A DNA stretch of 64,000 bases from Raphanus sativus (taxonomy: Eukaryota; Streptophyta; Magnoliopsida; Brassicales; Brassicaceae), in contig NC_079512.1 in NCBI RefSeq assembly GCF_000801105.2, positions 36,969,848 through 37,033,847 of the forward strand, in the 5' to 3' direction. The notes beneath the pieces are model-generated. The model had not been told where the DNA came from. It did not search any database and saw only the letters and a list, made by a program, of their open reading frames with translations. The position numbers and the translations under genes were made by a program. Numbering within the stretch: the first letter of the stretch is position 1; each line of letters begins with the position of its first letter. Below, piece by piece: positions 16,433 through 29,429 of this stretch.

Positions 16433-17856
16433 AAGAGATGAATGATATTTACCTGAATATATATTTGTTTATTCATGCTTAGTGGAAGAGGATACGGTTA
16501 AGTTCTGCGACCGAGAGATAATGTATATGTTTCATTGATTTATAGACCGTCAAAATATGTGTGCTACATGCACGTTTTATCAAACCGAGCTGATCGTTTT
16601 AGGATTAAATAGAAGATAGTCGACCATCGCTTTCTTTTCGTGATACTTAAGTTTCTTATTTTCATATATAAACTTTTTATCATGTATTTAAGTTCTCGCT
16701 TCATAGTCCCAATCAGAGCCGTGTCTATAGATTGTTTAAAAAGACATTGGATTTAGGCCCCAATATAATTTAAACTTTTTAAATTTTTTATTTTATTTTA
16801 GAAGGAGATTTTAACATAAGTCTAAACTAGTTGTAGTAAATTTTTTATAATTAACCACTATAAATCTCACATAATAAGATTTTAACATAAGTTCAGTATT
16901 TGCTTTAATACCACAGTTTTTTTTTTGAAACTAATAAAATAGCATTTATGTAAAATAATCTTATCATTTAACTCTTACTTATAATTAAATATATTTTTGA
17001 ACTAAATTTAAATTATTAATATTATCTTTTTGAAAAAATAGTGCTGTCTTAACCTCTAAAATGCTTCGCACGGCACTGGTTCCAACTCTGGTATGTTTGT
17101 GTTGCTTCATAATTGTATAAGTAATTAACCCACTAAACCTTGTGTGTGTTTATTTTCCCTGTATTTAGCTACGTCTTTCAGTTATGCAAATCGTGTATCA
17201 GATATAATGGTCAAGCTTTTTTTGGGAATTATGCTCAAAGATAATCAATCCAGTTTGAAGAGCTTCGTTACGTCTAAGATTTTTCAGCGGTTGGTGAGTT
17301 CATATGCACACCGGATAATACGCAAGTTTATTCAGCACTTCCGGTGGCCAACATTATCCTTCTATATTTTAGTTAACAAAAGCTTGGTTATAATCTCCCT
17401 TTGAGTTCACATATTTGTAAGGTTTCTGTACACTTTCGGTTAGCTAATGATGGCTAAAACGATATAGGATCCCTACTTTGCTACTATATAATTGTAATGT
17501 CTCGTAATTTCTATATTAGTGGAGTATCTTTGCAGTGTCGGATAGTGGGTCTGAAAAGTTTTAGTTTGGAAAGAAATAGAAATTACAATATAATATAAAC
17601 AGTTACTTTGAATCCTTTTATTATAAACACTCCCACTATCATAGTAATCAATAGTGAACCAAATATGTAAAAAAACTTAAAAGTAGCTGTGGATTTGTGT
17701 TGCGTTTGTTGGTTACATGAATAGATTTGGACCATGCATGCGTTGAGATTAGAATTAGTTTTGGGCTTTATAGGTTTATTGGGCTGTACTTGGTTTGTAC
17801 CTATAATTAGGGTAAAATCATAATTAATATTCTCCACTAAACGCTCGACTTTAAGC
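16433..17856. other. Intergenic, no gene seen
   Basis: AT-rich DNA upstream of the START-like gene. ORFs at 17144-17404 (+) and 17583-17858 (-) lack recognisable domains and look like chance. Confidence 0.5.
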
Positions 17857-17863
17857 ATAAATA
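17857..17863 (+). promoter_or_regulatory. TATA-like box of the START-like gene
   Basis: ATAAATA in the context GCATAAATAGC, 61 bp before the ATG at 17924, a normal spacing for a short plant leader. Confidence 0.55.
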
Positions 17864-17923
17864 GCTTCGTGCTACCAGCCTACCAAACTCAACGAAGCAC
17901 TAACTACAAGTTGTCCTCGGTCA

Positions 17924-18418
17924 ATGGAACCAGAAACGGCAGCGTTTAAATGGGAAGGCAAACAAGCCGCCCAAGTCAACGGTGTCACGGCGGAGCAAGC
18001 ATGGTTGGTTCTTTCAGATTTCTGCAACGTCCACAAGTGGTTCCCAACTGTAGATACGTGTCGCAGAGTCGAAGGAACCGATGGTCAGACGGGTCTAGTC
18101 AGATACTGCGCCTCCACCACAACCAAGGAAGAAGAAGAGGAAACCAAATGGGCTAAAGAGCGTTTGGTCGAGATGGATCCAATCGGACGGTGTTTGAGCT
18201 ATGAGGTCCTCGAGAATAACGTGGGGTTCAGATCTTACGTGGCAACGGTCAAAGTAATGCAAGTGGACGGCGGAGATGAATCGGACGGTGGAAAAGTCTG
18301 TCGAATCGAGTGGTCGTTTGTGTCTGATCCTGTTGATGGTTGGAAGAAGGAAGACCTTGAATCCTACGTGGGTTTTTGTCTTAAACATATGGCTAATAAA
18401 ATGGAAATGAATCTGTAA
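17924..18418 (+). CDS. START/Bet v 1-like (SRPBCC) protein, lachrymatory-factor-synthase-like, 164 aa
   Basis: One intronless frame of 164 codons. The fold signature of the polyketide cyclase/SRPBCC superfamily is visible: an N-terminal strand (FKWEGKQAAQV), a helix with AEQAWLVLSDFCNVHKWFP, a strand region with GLVRYC, a central acidic loop of consecutive Glu codons, then WSFVSDPVDGW and a long C-terminal helix ending at the stop. Relatives include onion lachrymatory factor synthase and many uncharacterised plant proteins that bind small hydrophobic ligands. No catalytic role can be assigned here; length is normal for the family. Position and strand match Arabidopsis At4g32870. A TATA-like box is 61 bp upstream. 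It is soluble with no signal peptide, so probably cytosolic. Confidence 0.85.
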   Translation: MEPETAAFKWEGKQAAQVNGVTAEQAWLVLSDFCNVHKWFPTVDTCRRVEGTDGQTGLVRYCASTTTKEEEEETKWAKERLVEMDPIGRCLSYEVLENNVGFRSYVATVKVMQVDGGDESDGGKVCRIEWSFVSDPVDGWKKEDLESYVGFCLKHMANKMEMNL

Positions 18419-18852
18419 AATCTTGTTTATGTTTTTCATGATAAAAATATGTGAACGCTCACTGTTTCTACCGTGTGATTGTGAATTTAGCTTGTGGTTT
18501 TTCTGTGTTAAATGGTGATACAAAGATACATTTGACTTGGTGTGTTCTATGATTCTATGGAACTTCATTAGGAGTAATAATCTAACAAGTAATTTATTGG
18601 TTACGTTTTTCTATTGACACTTGACAACCTGTTCCGTTACTGGCGTTACATTTAGCTTGATTTTTACGTTCGTAACCGCTGGTTTTCAAACAATAAAAGA
18701 TGGAATATTTTATTTACTAAATTATTTCAAAAGAATAATAACCATACAGAAATGTTCTACAAGTATATGCCTTTTTCCAATAGAAATAATTTACACATTT
18801 TTCATTGGTTTTTCCATAAAAGCAGATTTTTTGCATTTTTCATTGACTAGTA

Positions 18853-19100
18853 CTCTCTCTGTTCCATATTACTTGATGTTTTACCTCAATGCACAAATAT
18901 TAAGGAAAACTATTTTTTATTTAAAATATTACTAAATTACAATTTAAAACTAATTTATTTAATTATAAATAGAAATAATAAAAATTCAATTGGTTACACA
19001 GTTTTTGATAAAGTTAAAGTTACATAGATTTGTGCAAACATCATCTATTATGAAACAACAAAACTTCTCTAAAACATCAAGTATACTGAAACGGAGGGAG
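18853..19100. mobile_element. Stowaway-type MITE with TA target duplication
   Basis: 248 bp. Left end CTCTCTCTGTTCCATATTAC and reverse complement of the right end CTCCCTCCGTTTCAGTATAC are inverted repeats of the classic CTCCCTCCGTTTC type, both leading into CTTGATGTTTTA. Flanked by TA at 18851-18852 and 19101-19102. AT-rich interior without ORF. This is the Tc1/mariner (Stowaway) MITE pattern. Confidence 0.85.
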
Positions 19101-19818
19101 TAATAAACAGTTGTAAATCTTATAAAATTATGGGATTTTAATATAAAATGATGTGTTTCTATTTTTCTTCTTATCCACTTTTGTATTTATAGTTCAACAT
19201 TAAAATTTTAGTATATCTGGATTTTAAATTTTAGAAAATCTACCACTATTAATTTAAAAGAAAGAGAATATTGAGTATTAACCACACAGTGACAAAGTAT
19301 TGGTACTAGTATCTCTTAATAATTTTATCGGAAACAGCGTCATTAAATACACTCATTTTCAAAAAGAATCAATACTACTAGCTTTTTAGCCTTTAGGCAT
19401 TTATGAGCCTGTCTTTGGAGTGGATGACTACCCGGTTACGTGGCGGGTATCGCTATACGTCACTGTACTTCATTGTTTGGTTTTAATGAGTCCATGAGCT
19501 TATTTGGACTTCGCTTCGGCCATATGCACTCGTTGATACTTTCGTGAATAAATAACCATCAACACGCAGACTCGGTCCTAGCTAGTAATTGTACAATAAA
19601 AATGTTACATTGACAAATTAAGTTTCTTTTAAAAGGGATTCAGATATAGAGAATGATGGTCCTAATTTTGTTCACGAGTCCAAGGGAATGGATTTGAATT
19701 TTTCAGGACTATATGACTAAATACAAATTAACTAAGAGATAAGAACGTATATAAATATATGTCTGAAAAAGGTGTATCTGTGTTTTGATAATTAACAAAA
19801 AAAAACTTAATAAGAAAT
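19101..19818. other. Intergenic, no gene seen
   Basis: Sequence between the Stowaway MITE and the stop codon of HB-8; it must hold the 3' UTR of HB-8 at its right edge. No other feature supported. Confidence 0.5.
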
Positions 19819-22800
19819 TCAAATAAAAGACCAGTTGAGGAACATGAAGCAGAGACAGTGAGGATCTTCGTCGTCGTTTAACACTTTCCATGCAACAGCC
19901 TTTTCGTACGTTACTGCTCTTCCCATGCTGGACATGCATATTCCTCCATCAATACAAATAAACCCCTGAAAAATCATTATTATATAAGTATGATTTATCA
20001 ACGCGACATACATTGCACCGTTATTCAACCTTTTTGTATGAATTATGAATAATGTATTAATGTTATGTATTTATATTATGCTTAGGTCGATCCAACGTAC
20101 CTGTTGCATGATTTGAGGGAAATCGGAGCAGAATGTCTTCTTCCCATTGTTGTCGAAGACTTTCTCGAGAGTGATATCTTGAAGTGCCACCAACGTCGTC
20201 TCCAGCATGTCTAAGCCAGCCTGGTTCGCAAATGTGAATACCGGCGGTAAGGCCTGCAAAAATCAAACCAGTCCACTTTCCTTGTTAGAATAGTTACAAT
20301 TTTCAAAAAGTATCACTGATCGCTAGGTGCAAATCATACATTTCAACGTTTTATTGTGCCAAGAGCACCTAAAGCATTCATGAAGTTTTCACAATTTCAT
20401 TTATGATATATACAAAGCTTTAGGGAAAATATCATATTATGTGATGAATGCGAACGAGAAAATAGTAAGAGGAAAATGACCTTGAGTGAACAACACATGA
20501 GGGCGTCAGAATGGTGCCAAAGAGACTTGAGAAGATCAGTTCCATTAGGTTTAAGTAGTTCAACGCCAAGGTAACATCTGTACGAATGAGAAATCCAACG
20601 AGCGAGTGTGTGAGCTTCAGGTGATGCGGGTGGTGGACGCAGGCCTCCGCTTAGCTGATGAGAAGAAGGAGAGAGAGCAAGCGCGACCCGTTGTACTGAG
20701 GCGATCACACTTCTCACGTATTGTCTAGCCATTGAAGCTACATTCTCTTGCATGTGCATCTCAAAAGCTAGCTGAAACGCTATTGTCATCACTGACTTTG
20801 TGTTTCCTCTGTTTCCGCATGAGTCCCCGGCTGTTCTGCTCCCTATGTCTAGAGCTGATGCTAGGTCTAGTGTTCGGTTAGGACTCAATCCCTCCTATAA
20901 ACACATATTATTTTATTTGATTAGTCTTTGATTGAATATATATTGTATTAATTTTAGTTCTGTTGTGAACTGAATATACCGATTTGGAATCTAGGGGAAT
21001 GATGCGGAAGCCAGAAGGAATGATTGGGGCATCATCAGAGAAAGAGGCGTCAATAGGTGCAAAGATAAGCTCTGCGCACGATTCAACTGCGTTCTCATCC
21101 ACTCCACTGCACATCTAAATCATCAAACCATGGAAATTATATTAGAATCAGAAGAACAATTATTTGCATAGTCACTGAGAGGCAGCAGATACTTGGATCT
21201 CAAGTATTGATATTTTTCTTAAAGATGTGAAGTTTTTTTGTGAAATATTTTTTTTTGTAATTTAGTAAACGCAAACATAAGACACAGAAATTAATGTTTG
21301 AAACAATGATGTCTTACTTGCAGAAGAAAGATATCAGCAGGCATCATCATATCTTCTTGGTAATGCCCCAAGCTCTCAAGCTTAATCACTTCCATGAACT
21401 GCAAAAAACAGAGGGAAGAAATATTGATTTGATATTTGTCATATTGAGGAATATTGTTCTTAGTTCACTTACCTCTTCATTCTCTATGGTGTGAGCTAGA
21501 GGAAGAATGACTTGGCCGCCAAAGCTCCCTGGGCGAGGGATTGGTAAGCTACAAGGCCCTGCTTTGATGGCTGCAGCTGAATACGCATCAATGCTATTGT
21601 CTGCCCATTCTTGTCTATGTTCCCTCAAGAACCGCAAGAGAATCGAGGGTGGAACATTCTACACAAACAATAACATCCTTAATGACAGATCGAAAGGAGG
21701 AAATTGAGAATCTGAATTTATGAGCTTATAATTACTTGTAATAACATGGAAGCTTTGGCACAAAGAACAGCGCTAGGCATAGAAGTGAAGCCATTGGAGA
21801 ATGGGAGACTTGAAGTCATCATCATCTTTGTGGGAGAAGAGTTCACAAGAAGAGTAACATCATCGATACCATCACTCTCTAGCATCGACCAGCCTTCATC
21901 GCTGAACCCGTTGACTGCTTCGTTGAATCCTCTGAGAATATGAGAAACAATTTTGATTGAGGTATTAGAACAACATGTTTTGAAGTGTTTTTAAAAGGTG
22001 AATTGTGAGAATCTTTAATTACTTGCTGAGTCTTTGGCTAAGTGCTCTAAGAGCCGCTGGTCTTCTTCCCCAACCAGATACGTTAGGCTGTGAAATCTCT
22101 TGAGATATTTGTCTCAAGTAGCGTAGAGCCTGTAGCAAAAAGGCATCATATGTTATTACATATATCCTTTTTAAAGAACAAGGTTGCGATTATTTCAAAC
22201 AGTAAGTGGATTATGAATCTTACTGCCATGGTGGTTCTTTGGGCGAGTAACGTTGAAGACTCATAAAGAGAACGAAGAACTTCTGGCACACTCCATGGCT
22301 ACAAAAGACATCAACCAAGCTTAGTAAAACAAAACTTATATAATTTATAGAGACATGAAGAATGCAATGTGGAAAGAAACAGAGGAAACACTTCATCTCA
22401 GACCCAAGAGCTAGGTTTCTTGTGTAAGAAGACATAGATGTAAATACATTGAAGAAATAATGCAAATGGTGAAGATTTTGTACCTCAAGATCGAAATGAT
22501 CAACAATGTGAAGAATGGATCCACCTCCTTCACAGGGTCTAATGAGGTATCCACTTGGCAAAATCTCTGCTCTAACGAAATGAGGAGACGGAGGCATACT
22601 TGGCCCGTTTTGTGTATTGTTCAGCGACCTTTCGCATATCTGCATCAATTAATTTAGTATCACTGATTGGTCGTATAGGTGTTAAGAGAATAGTTAAGGA
22701 TGATTTCACAAGTATATATATATACCACAAGGCTCCCATCTTCCATTACAGATGTGTAACGTAGCATCCAGAAATCACGTGCTGGCGCCAACGTTGTTGG

Positions 22801-24075
22801 TGCATAAAGCTTTTCCATAAGAAACAAAAATGAAAAGATTTTATTGTTGGTTATTGTTTGGATATATATATAATTCTTGAAGTTTCTTAATCATCATTCA
22901 TCACTACCTGCATGTAGATTAGTTCTAGAGTTCCACCATTTGCAGTGGAGAGGACGTTAACGATATCAAGAGATCTACAATCACGCAACCAAGAAGGCTT
23001 ATCTTTAAGGATCTCCGCAACTCTTGTGGGGTCAAGACCCACGAGGCCACAAGCACGAGCTGCAATTCCCGTGCATCCATGAGAAATAGCAACGATTCCA
23101 ATGGAATCCGGACCAGGCTGCAAATTCATTAGTCAGTAAACCAACGAAGCTTTGTAGATGGAAGAAAGACAAAGCTAGAGACTTATGTAAACTACCTTCA
23201 TCCCAGGCATTTGGACCCACTCGACAGCGGTTCCAGTGGCCTTAGAAATGAACTCTGTTAAAGTTTCATCCGCAATGGACAATAGTCTGAAGAAAGACAC
23301 AATAGACTCATTCACTGAGGTTATATATCAAAGATAGATGCTTTGAATGGTGATAAAGAACATGACTGTTAGCTTACCCAGCAGGGCTAGCATCACGAGG
23401 CTGATGTTGAGGGGTCAAGTGGTGCTGACCACTTGTCACCACTGACTCACAGCTCGTATCCGTAGTCGCCAAGTTCCCTTGCTATTCACCAATCACAAGA
23501 AACCATAGAGAGACTATCAATAAACATATAACTTCTTTTTTTTTTGTTGCAACTCCTATATACATAACTTATGCGTTAAATTTTAGGTTAAAAAAATCAA
23601 AAAGATGAGTTAATATGTATACGTTTTGAGGGTGTTGGCGAAAATAGCTGTTCTCATAAACCAGATGAGACACTTGCTTTTGTAACCGGTCATTTTCTTC
23701 CATTAAAAGCTTGTTCATAGCTGTTAGCTTCCGGTTTACAGCTTGAAGCCGCGACGCCTCTTTCCGCTGCTTCTCTCTACACCTGCAACACACATAATAA
23801 TAATAATACCAAAGTCACAACCTAGAGGGTTTCTTGGGTGTCAAGAAATTGATGAGAAGTAATGAGAATGACCTGCGGTTCTGGAACCAGACTTTGATCT
23901 GTTTAGGCTCGATGTTGGAGAGGATAGGACATTCACGGATTAGCTGTTGGCGGCGCATAGAGCTCGGTTTAGGACAGTCATTGTAGAGCCTCTCTAAAGC
24001 TTCCACTTGTTCAGGAGTGTACCTCACGTACTTCCCGTTGTCAATATTGTGACTACTATTGCTCCCTCCTCCCAT
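19819..24075 (-). CDS. HB-8: HD-ZIP class III transcription factor HB-8, about 823 aa
   Basis: Promotes procambium and xylem formation in the HD-ZIP III network with REV, PHB, PHV and CNA. Sixteen coding exons join in frame (high to low): 24075-23873, 23782-23633, 23481-23378, 23286-23196, 23117-22918, 22809-22736, 22639-22484, 22298-22224, 22129-22023, 21931-21736, 21658-21473, 21398-21318, 21114-20980, 20894-20481, 20253-20101, 19965-19819. The total is 2472 nt. Domains in order: homeodomain (about residues 15-75, recognition helix IKVWFQNRRCREKQR), leucine zipper (about 80-120), START lipid-binding domain (about 155-370) and C-terminal MEKHLA domain ending MFLNWSFI. The miR165/166 target is intact and spans the junction of exons 4 and 5. 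Every junction is GT-AG and no frame break was found. From memory Arabidopsis HB-8 is 833 aa. REV-like paralogs are the alternative, but gene order favours HB-8. Confidence 0.95.
23108..23206 (-). promoter_or_regulatory. miR165/166 target site split by an intron
   Basis: On the minus strand exon 4 ends CTGGGATGAAG (23206-23196) and exon 5 begins CCTGGTCCGG (23117-23108). After splicing these form the 21-nt site conserved in all HD-ZIP III mRNAs, coding PGMKPGP at the start of the START domain. The 78-bp intron means only spliced transcripts carry the site. Confidence 0.9.
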
Positions 24076-24083
24076 CTTTGATA

Positions 24084-24558
24084 CTACAAAGGAAAACAAA
24101 CTAATAAATTAACAAAATCCAGATAATTATATATGTATGTTTTACAGTATATATGAACTCTTTTGGTACATTCAAATAATTTTCTTCATATTCTCAAAAA
24201 AAAGATCCGTGTTTTATTTTTAGTAGTGAAAATTGAGATGTAATAAATTATAATGTTATACTTGATGATTTTTGAGATCCCTTAAAGATCAAAGAGAGAT
24301 TTTATTCGATATCCAATCAAAGTTGAAAATGATGCAGATTGGGTGTTTATTATGATCATGGCTTGATGGCTCAAAGTAATAATAGATCCTAAAAATGACC
24401 AACGACTGCACAAAATTAGTTAACTTTCTTCTGTACGTATATATTTTTTTTGTAAACTGGCTTTAACTTTCTTCTGTATATTCCATGGAACCTAACAACC
24501 TTTTAATCGATAAAGAAAAAAAAAAAAGAAAGAGGGAGAAGGATATTATCATACGTAC
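24084..24558 (-). other. Leader intron of HB-8
   Basis: On the minus strand a donor GTACGTATG begins at 24558 and a strong acceptor (TTTCCTTTGTAG) ends at 24084, 8 nt before the ATG at 24075. A 475-bp intron in the 5' UTR is therefore predicted. Leader exons lie right of 24558. Splicing is inferred from consensus sites only. Confidence 0.6.
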
Positions 24559-24829
24559 CGTAGACTTGTTTCTGACCAAACCGATCTCTGGAATCAAAGA
24601 AAGAAAGATATATGTGTTTCTTGTTCTTGATGTGAATTCTCACAAACCCTTCTGAGAATATCTCTCTCTAAAAGTTCCAAAGGCCTCTTTTTATTTTTTG
24701 ATCGATTTCTCTGCCTATAAAGAACGGATAAGTAACTTCCTTCGGAAAAAACAGTGAAGCATGCTTCACAATGGGAACTACAGGATTCAAACGTTAGACT
24801 CTGCTACAGTTTAACCACTTTCTTCCTCA

Positions 24830-24845
24830 CTCTCTCTCTCTCTCT
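24830..24845. repeat. CT dinucleotide tract in the HB-8 upstream region
   Basis: Short (CT)n run, GAGA on the HB-8 coding strand, with a second GA tract at 24908-24922. Such tracts are common in plant core promoters and leaders; no direct evidence of function here. Confidence 0.6.
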
Positions 24846-25161
24846 AGATAGATCCACAACGTGAAGAGTCAAAGATTTGTGAAACTTGTATATAACAATT
24901 TGTAGTGGGAGAGAGAGAGAGAAGCTTTTGTTTATGGGTGGGTGGGCTTTCTTTATTTATGGAATTAATAGAATAGAAATGTGTGTATGAAAAATGAGAG
25001 AAGACATGTGTGTCGGGATGCGTTGAAAAAGAGAGAAGTGAGTACCCTTCATACCAGACAACCACCACTTCTCTTTTTTTTTCCTTTTCTATCTTGAAGT
25101 GTTTCTGTTCTAATACACTGTTTTTTACAACGTTCTTATACACTGTAAAAGACACACACAA

Positions 25162-26232
25162 GAATATTTCCCAAGTATGGCCTAAAATACGTCACGTCGC
25201 CATCATAAACACAAAGCACTAGTTTTGAATTTTAAACCTTAATCGCATTAATTTTCAGTATGGTCATGGCAATAACGAAATTGATTTCCTTTTAATTTTG
25301 TGAATTATTCTGCTCCACCATTTAGATGGAATGTATCTGGCAGGAGGCGCCGCCCCAGCTTCATTATTTTACAGACTTGTACAATCATTAATTAGGTTAT
25401 GTACATGAGCATCTTAACGTTGTGCTTTGGCTAAATCAGTCAAAAAGAGGTTGACAAAACGTTAACATAACAGTAGGCTGGCTAAGCAGATTATAGAAGG
25501 ATTCTTCGACTTCATGGTAGATATTGACTTGTTTAAAATACCATATGCTTGAATATTCATCAAATTATGATAGTTTTCTCTGATGAGAATCAGTAAACGG
25601 TATGTGGTACTCAATCTTTGAAACTCGAAATATTTTCAAATCAAATCAAATTTGAAATAATTAATTTATCATCATTTTAGTTCGTCTAAAAAGTTGAATA
25701 CTTAACTATTATTTGAAATGACTGAAGTTATAGCATATTTGTTTTTATAAAGTTGAAAAGAGTTTTATAATTTTGGCCAGGAGTTCTATCAAACTCGTAT
25801 TAGATCATGTGGATTAAACGCTGGCCGTTTTGCAGATATTGTAGATTTGTAGCTTTCCGCCATTAGTGTGGTCTTTCTTAAGGCTTTCGGCTTTTTTTTT
25901 TTTGGCACAATTTAAAGGCTTTCGGCTATTTTAACTATTTTGGCACCAAGAAAACTATATGCATGTGTATCATGTTATACAGTTTTTTTTGGTATCGATG
26001 ATATAGAAAAAAAATAACGTAAAAAGAAAGTAAGAAATCCAAACACATTTCCACTTCCACTTTAAAACAATTTTTCGGAACAAGTAAGCAATATATCTTA
26101 TCAATAGAAAAATAGATGGTAGTTGAAGAAAGGACAGAATGATGAAAAAGTTGCATGCGTCCTTGATGTCTTGTAACGCAGATAAAACCCCATGTAGTCA
26201 TCATCATTCCTGATATAAACTTAGAAATGTTC

Positions 26233-26269
<37 letters not shown>

Positions 26270-27899
26270 CATTGTTGTAAATGCCATATTTATATTGAAA
26301 ATTTTGCGAACCAGATGAGACATGCATGCAAACGAAAAATGTATTGTCCCCTTTAATAAGAGGCACACTAGATGCCCATGCACAATTTTCTCACCTTACT
26401 CATTATTTCACATCCGCGGTTCCAAATTTTGAGGATATATTCTTCATAAAGAAGGATACATACTGATTATTTGCATAAGTCGAGTTTCTAAATACTCAAA
26501 GTATCTAGTAAACATACAAAGGTACTCTTGTTGTTTCTCTTTAGGTCAATCAACCTAGCTACGTATATACATACCTACACAACAAAGAGCGAGGCATAGT
26601 TTCCAACATATTTGGAAGGCTATACAATTTAAGAAGGACAGAAACCAATTAATACATGTTAAAACTAAAAGGAAATATATTATAGTTCAAGGGGGATATA
26701 TCATATATACTAACTAATATCGGATGGGGATATATCATATATACTAACTAATCTTTGTGAATGTATATTGTGTAGTTTTGGTAGGCCAATCAAATTTCAT
26801 GTTCTATGCCATTTGGACGATATCAAAACGAATGGTATATATATATATATATGATATCCTTGTGGTTCACTTCAAAAACTATATGATCTCTTCATATAAA
26901 CTCTTAGAGACATTTTTGCTAAAAAATTGTACTTATGATATTTACCTTAAATATCCTTCGTAGGCAATATATACATGTTAGCTTTTAATATATAAAAATA
27001 TTTGATTTAATGATTAGTTTAAACGTTAATACTTTTGAAAATATAAGATCAGCTAAGATACGTTTATGTGTCAAATATTAATTGGAATAAAGCACCAGGT
27101 AAGTTGTCACTCATCATAAGTTCTCAAATGGGAACTTTTTAAACGTCGATTGGCATGTGATTATATGTCAACGGTGTTAAGGGACCGTTAGCTTTCTATA
27201 AAGAAAACACAACGAGCATATGTAAGCATGTGTATATCTATTTTTTCTAAACAATTAAAATAAATAATATTATCTAGAAAACAACTTTCATAAAGCTTAC
27301 AGAAAAAATAATAAAGGTGGACCTTCTAATAATGAGGTGTATGCATAAGAGTATAAAGCAAGCAAAGTCCAAAGTTTCCACTAACTCATTGGACGTACAT
27401 TTTTCCAAATATTACTTCTATCTCTATTTCTTTATTTTTAGTACTTTTTTTTTTTAACAGAAAATGGTTAAATCCGGGTCAATGATGACACAAACCTAAC
27501 CCCCGGATAGAGGTACAGCCCACGGATAGACCCTCTCCTGGGCATTCAAATGAGTCGAAAGCAATAACTTTTAGTACTTGCCATATTAATACTGATGAAA
27601 TGTATCTATGAGAAAATGACATGATCGATCACCGAACATCAACCAAGTCGTCTTGGTTTGGTCTAGTAGTAAAAAGGTTCCAAATGGAACTTTCACCCTA
27701 AATTTTAGAACAATGTAAATTTTAGTTTCTCTGATGTTTAGCGTCATAATTAGTTTCATGACTACTAAGTTTATACCAATTACTTGATCAATTTTTTTGA
27801 CTTTTGACATTGTCCTATCGTGCATGGCATAATATTTTATAGTCCATAGAGTGTATGACCTTATTTTCAGACCCAATAATGTAGCTGATTGATATAGTA
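25162..27899. other. Intergenic upstream of HB-8, with an AT microsatellite and a 34-bp tandem repeat
   Basis: No gene seen in 2.7 kb. An (AT)n microsatellite occupies 26236-26265 and a shorter one 26836-26852. A 34-bp direct repeat (units starting 26692 and 26726, each GGGGATATATCATATATAC) lies between. The ORF of about 140 codons over the microsatellite is a product of the repeat. Confidence 0.6.
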
Positions 27900-28239
27900 T
27901 ATCACTACAAGAAAACAGCGGTATACTGACGGTCGTAATCGTCGGTATTTCCTCGGAATAACGTTATTCCGACGAAATACCGAAGATAAGAGTCCTCGGA
28001 AAAAATTCCTTGGAAATTCATTTTTCCTCGGAATTTCCTCAGAAATTTCCGACGAAATACTGAGGAACGTGGATTTCCGAGGAAATTCCGAGGAACACTA
28101 CATCGCCGGAAAATTCCGAGGAACACTTCATCGTCGGAAAATTCTGAGGGAATACCGAAGACTTGAGTTTCTGAGGAAATTCCGAAGAACAATTTCCTAG
28201 GACTGGTTCGTCGGTATTTCCTCGGAGTTTTCCGACGAA

Positions 28240-28960
28240 ATTTGAAAAAAAAATATTTAAAAATAGTTTTAATAAATATAAATTGAAAATATTTAAAATT
28301 AGTTTTAATAAAGATAAATTTTAAAAATCCAAAAGATAGTTTTTAATTACAAAAAGGTTTTATAAATATATTAAAAACTTTTAATAAATAGATTATAGTT
28401 AAATAGTTACAAAAATAGTTTTCAATCACAAAAGGTTTTTATAAATATAAAAAAACCTTTTAATAAATAGAATATGGTTTAATAATTACAAAAAATAGTT
28501 TTTAATCACAAAAAGGTTTTATAAAGTTTATAATTACAAATTTAATAATTACAAAAATAGTTTTAATCACAAAAAGGTTTTATAAATATTAAAAAAATTA
28601 ATAAATAGAATATAGTTTAATAATTACAAAAATAGTTTCTAGTTACAAAAAAGTTTTATAAATATTAAAAACCTTTTAATAAATAGAATATAGTTTAATA
28701 ATTACAAATTTAATAATTACAAAAATAGTTTTTAATCACAAAAAGGTTTTAAAAAGTATAAAAAAACTTTAATAAATAGAATATAGTTTAATAATTACAA
28801 AATTAATAACTACAAAAATAGTTTTTAATCACAAAAAGGTTTCATAAATATTAAAAATGTTTAATAAATATAGAAATGATTTTATAATTCAAAAATTATA
28901 TTTTATATACAAAAAACGTTTTCATAATTATTAATTCAATATATAAAAACACAAAATTAA
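28240..28960. repeat. Degenerate AT-rich tandem array inside the CACTA element
   Basis: Phrases such as AAATAGTTTTTAATCACAAA and AATAGAATATAGTTTAAT recur every ~75-140 bp with length variation. No coding capacity. Confidence 0.75.
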
Positions 28961-29429
28961 TAAAAACTTAAAAAAATTCTAAACCAACTCAATACAACAA
29001 ATAATCACAATCCTAACAAAAAAGCCACAATCAAACTCCCATTACACAATCCTACCAATCACCCTAACAAAAATCTATCAAAAACTTCTAAAATCATTAA
29101 ATCTACTTAAAAACCTAACAAATAGAACCTAAGAGAGTGGGATAGAGTCCTTACATGATTTGTGAATGAAATTGAGGAGGAATAGAGAGGATTCGCCGGA
29201 AATTGTCGCGAGAGGAGAGGGAGATCGGCGGAATTCGCAAGGGAAAGAAGAGAGAAATGGGAAGAAGAACTGTCTCAGGTTTATAAAACCGAAACGTCCG
29301 ACGGAAAATATCCGTCGGAATTTCCTCGGAAATAATTATTTTAATTTTCGCGAAATATTTGGCGGCTTCGCTTGCCCGGGTAAATGAAAATATTCCAAGG
29401 AACATCTGTCCTCAGAATTTCCTCGGAAT

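Noticed and set aside
18095..18568. Minus ORF of 157 codons
   Set aside because: Antisense of the START-like gene and its 3' flank; no domain.
25935..26366. Minus ORF of 143 codons with a run of alternating Tyr and Ile
   Set aside because: The run is a translated AT microsatellite; the rest lacks any domain or conserved composition.
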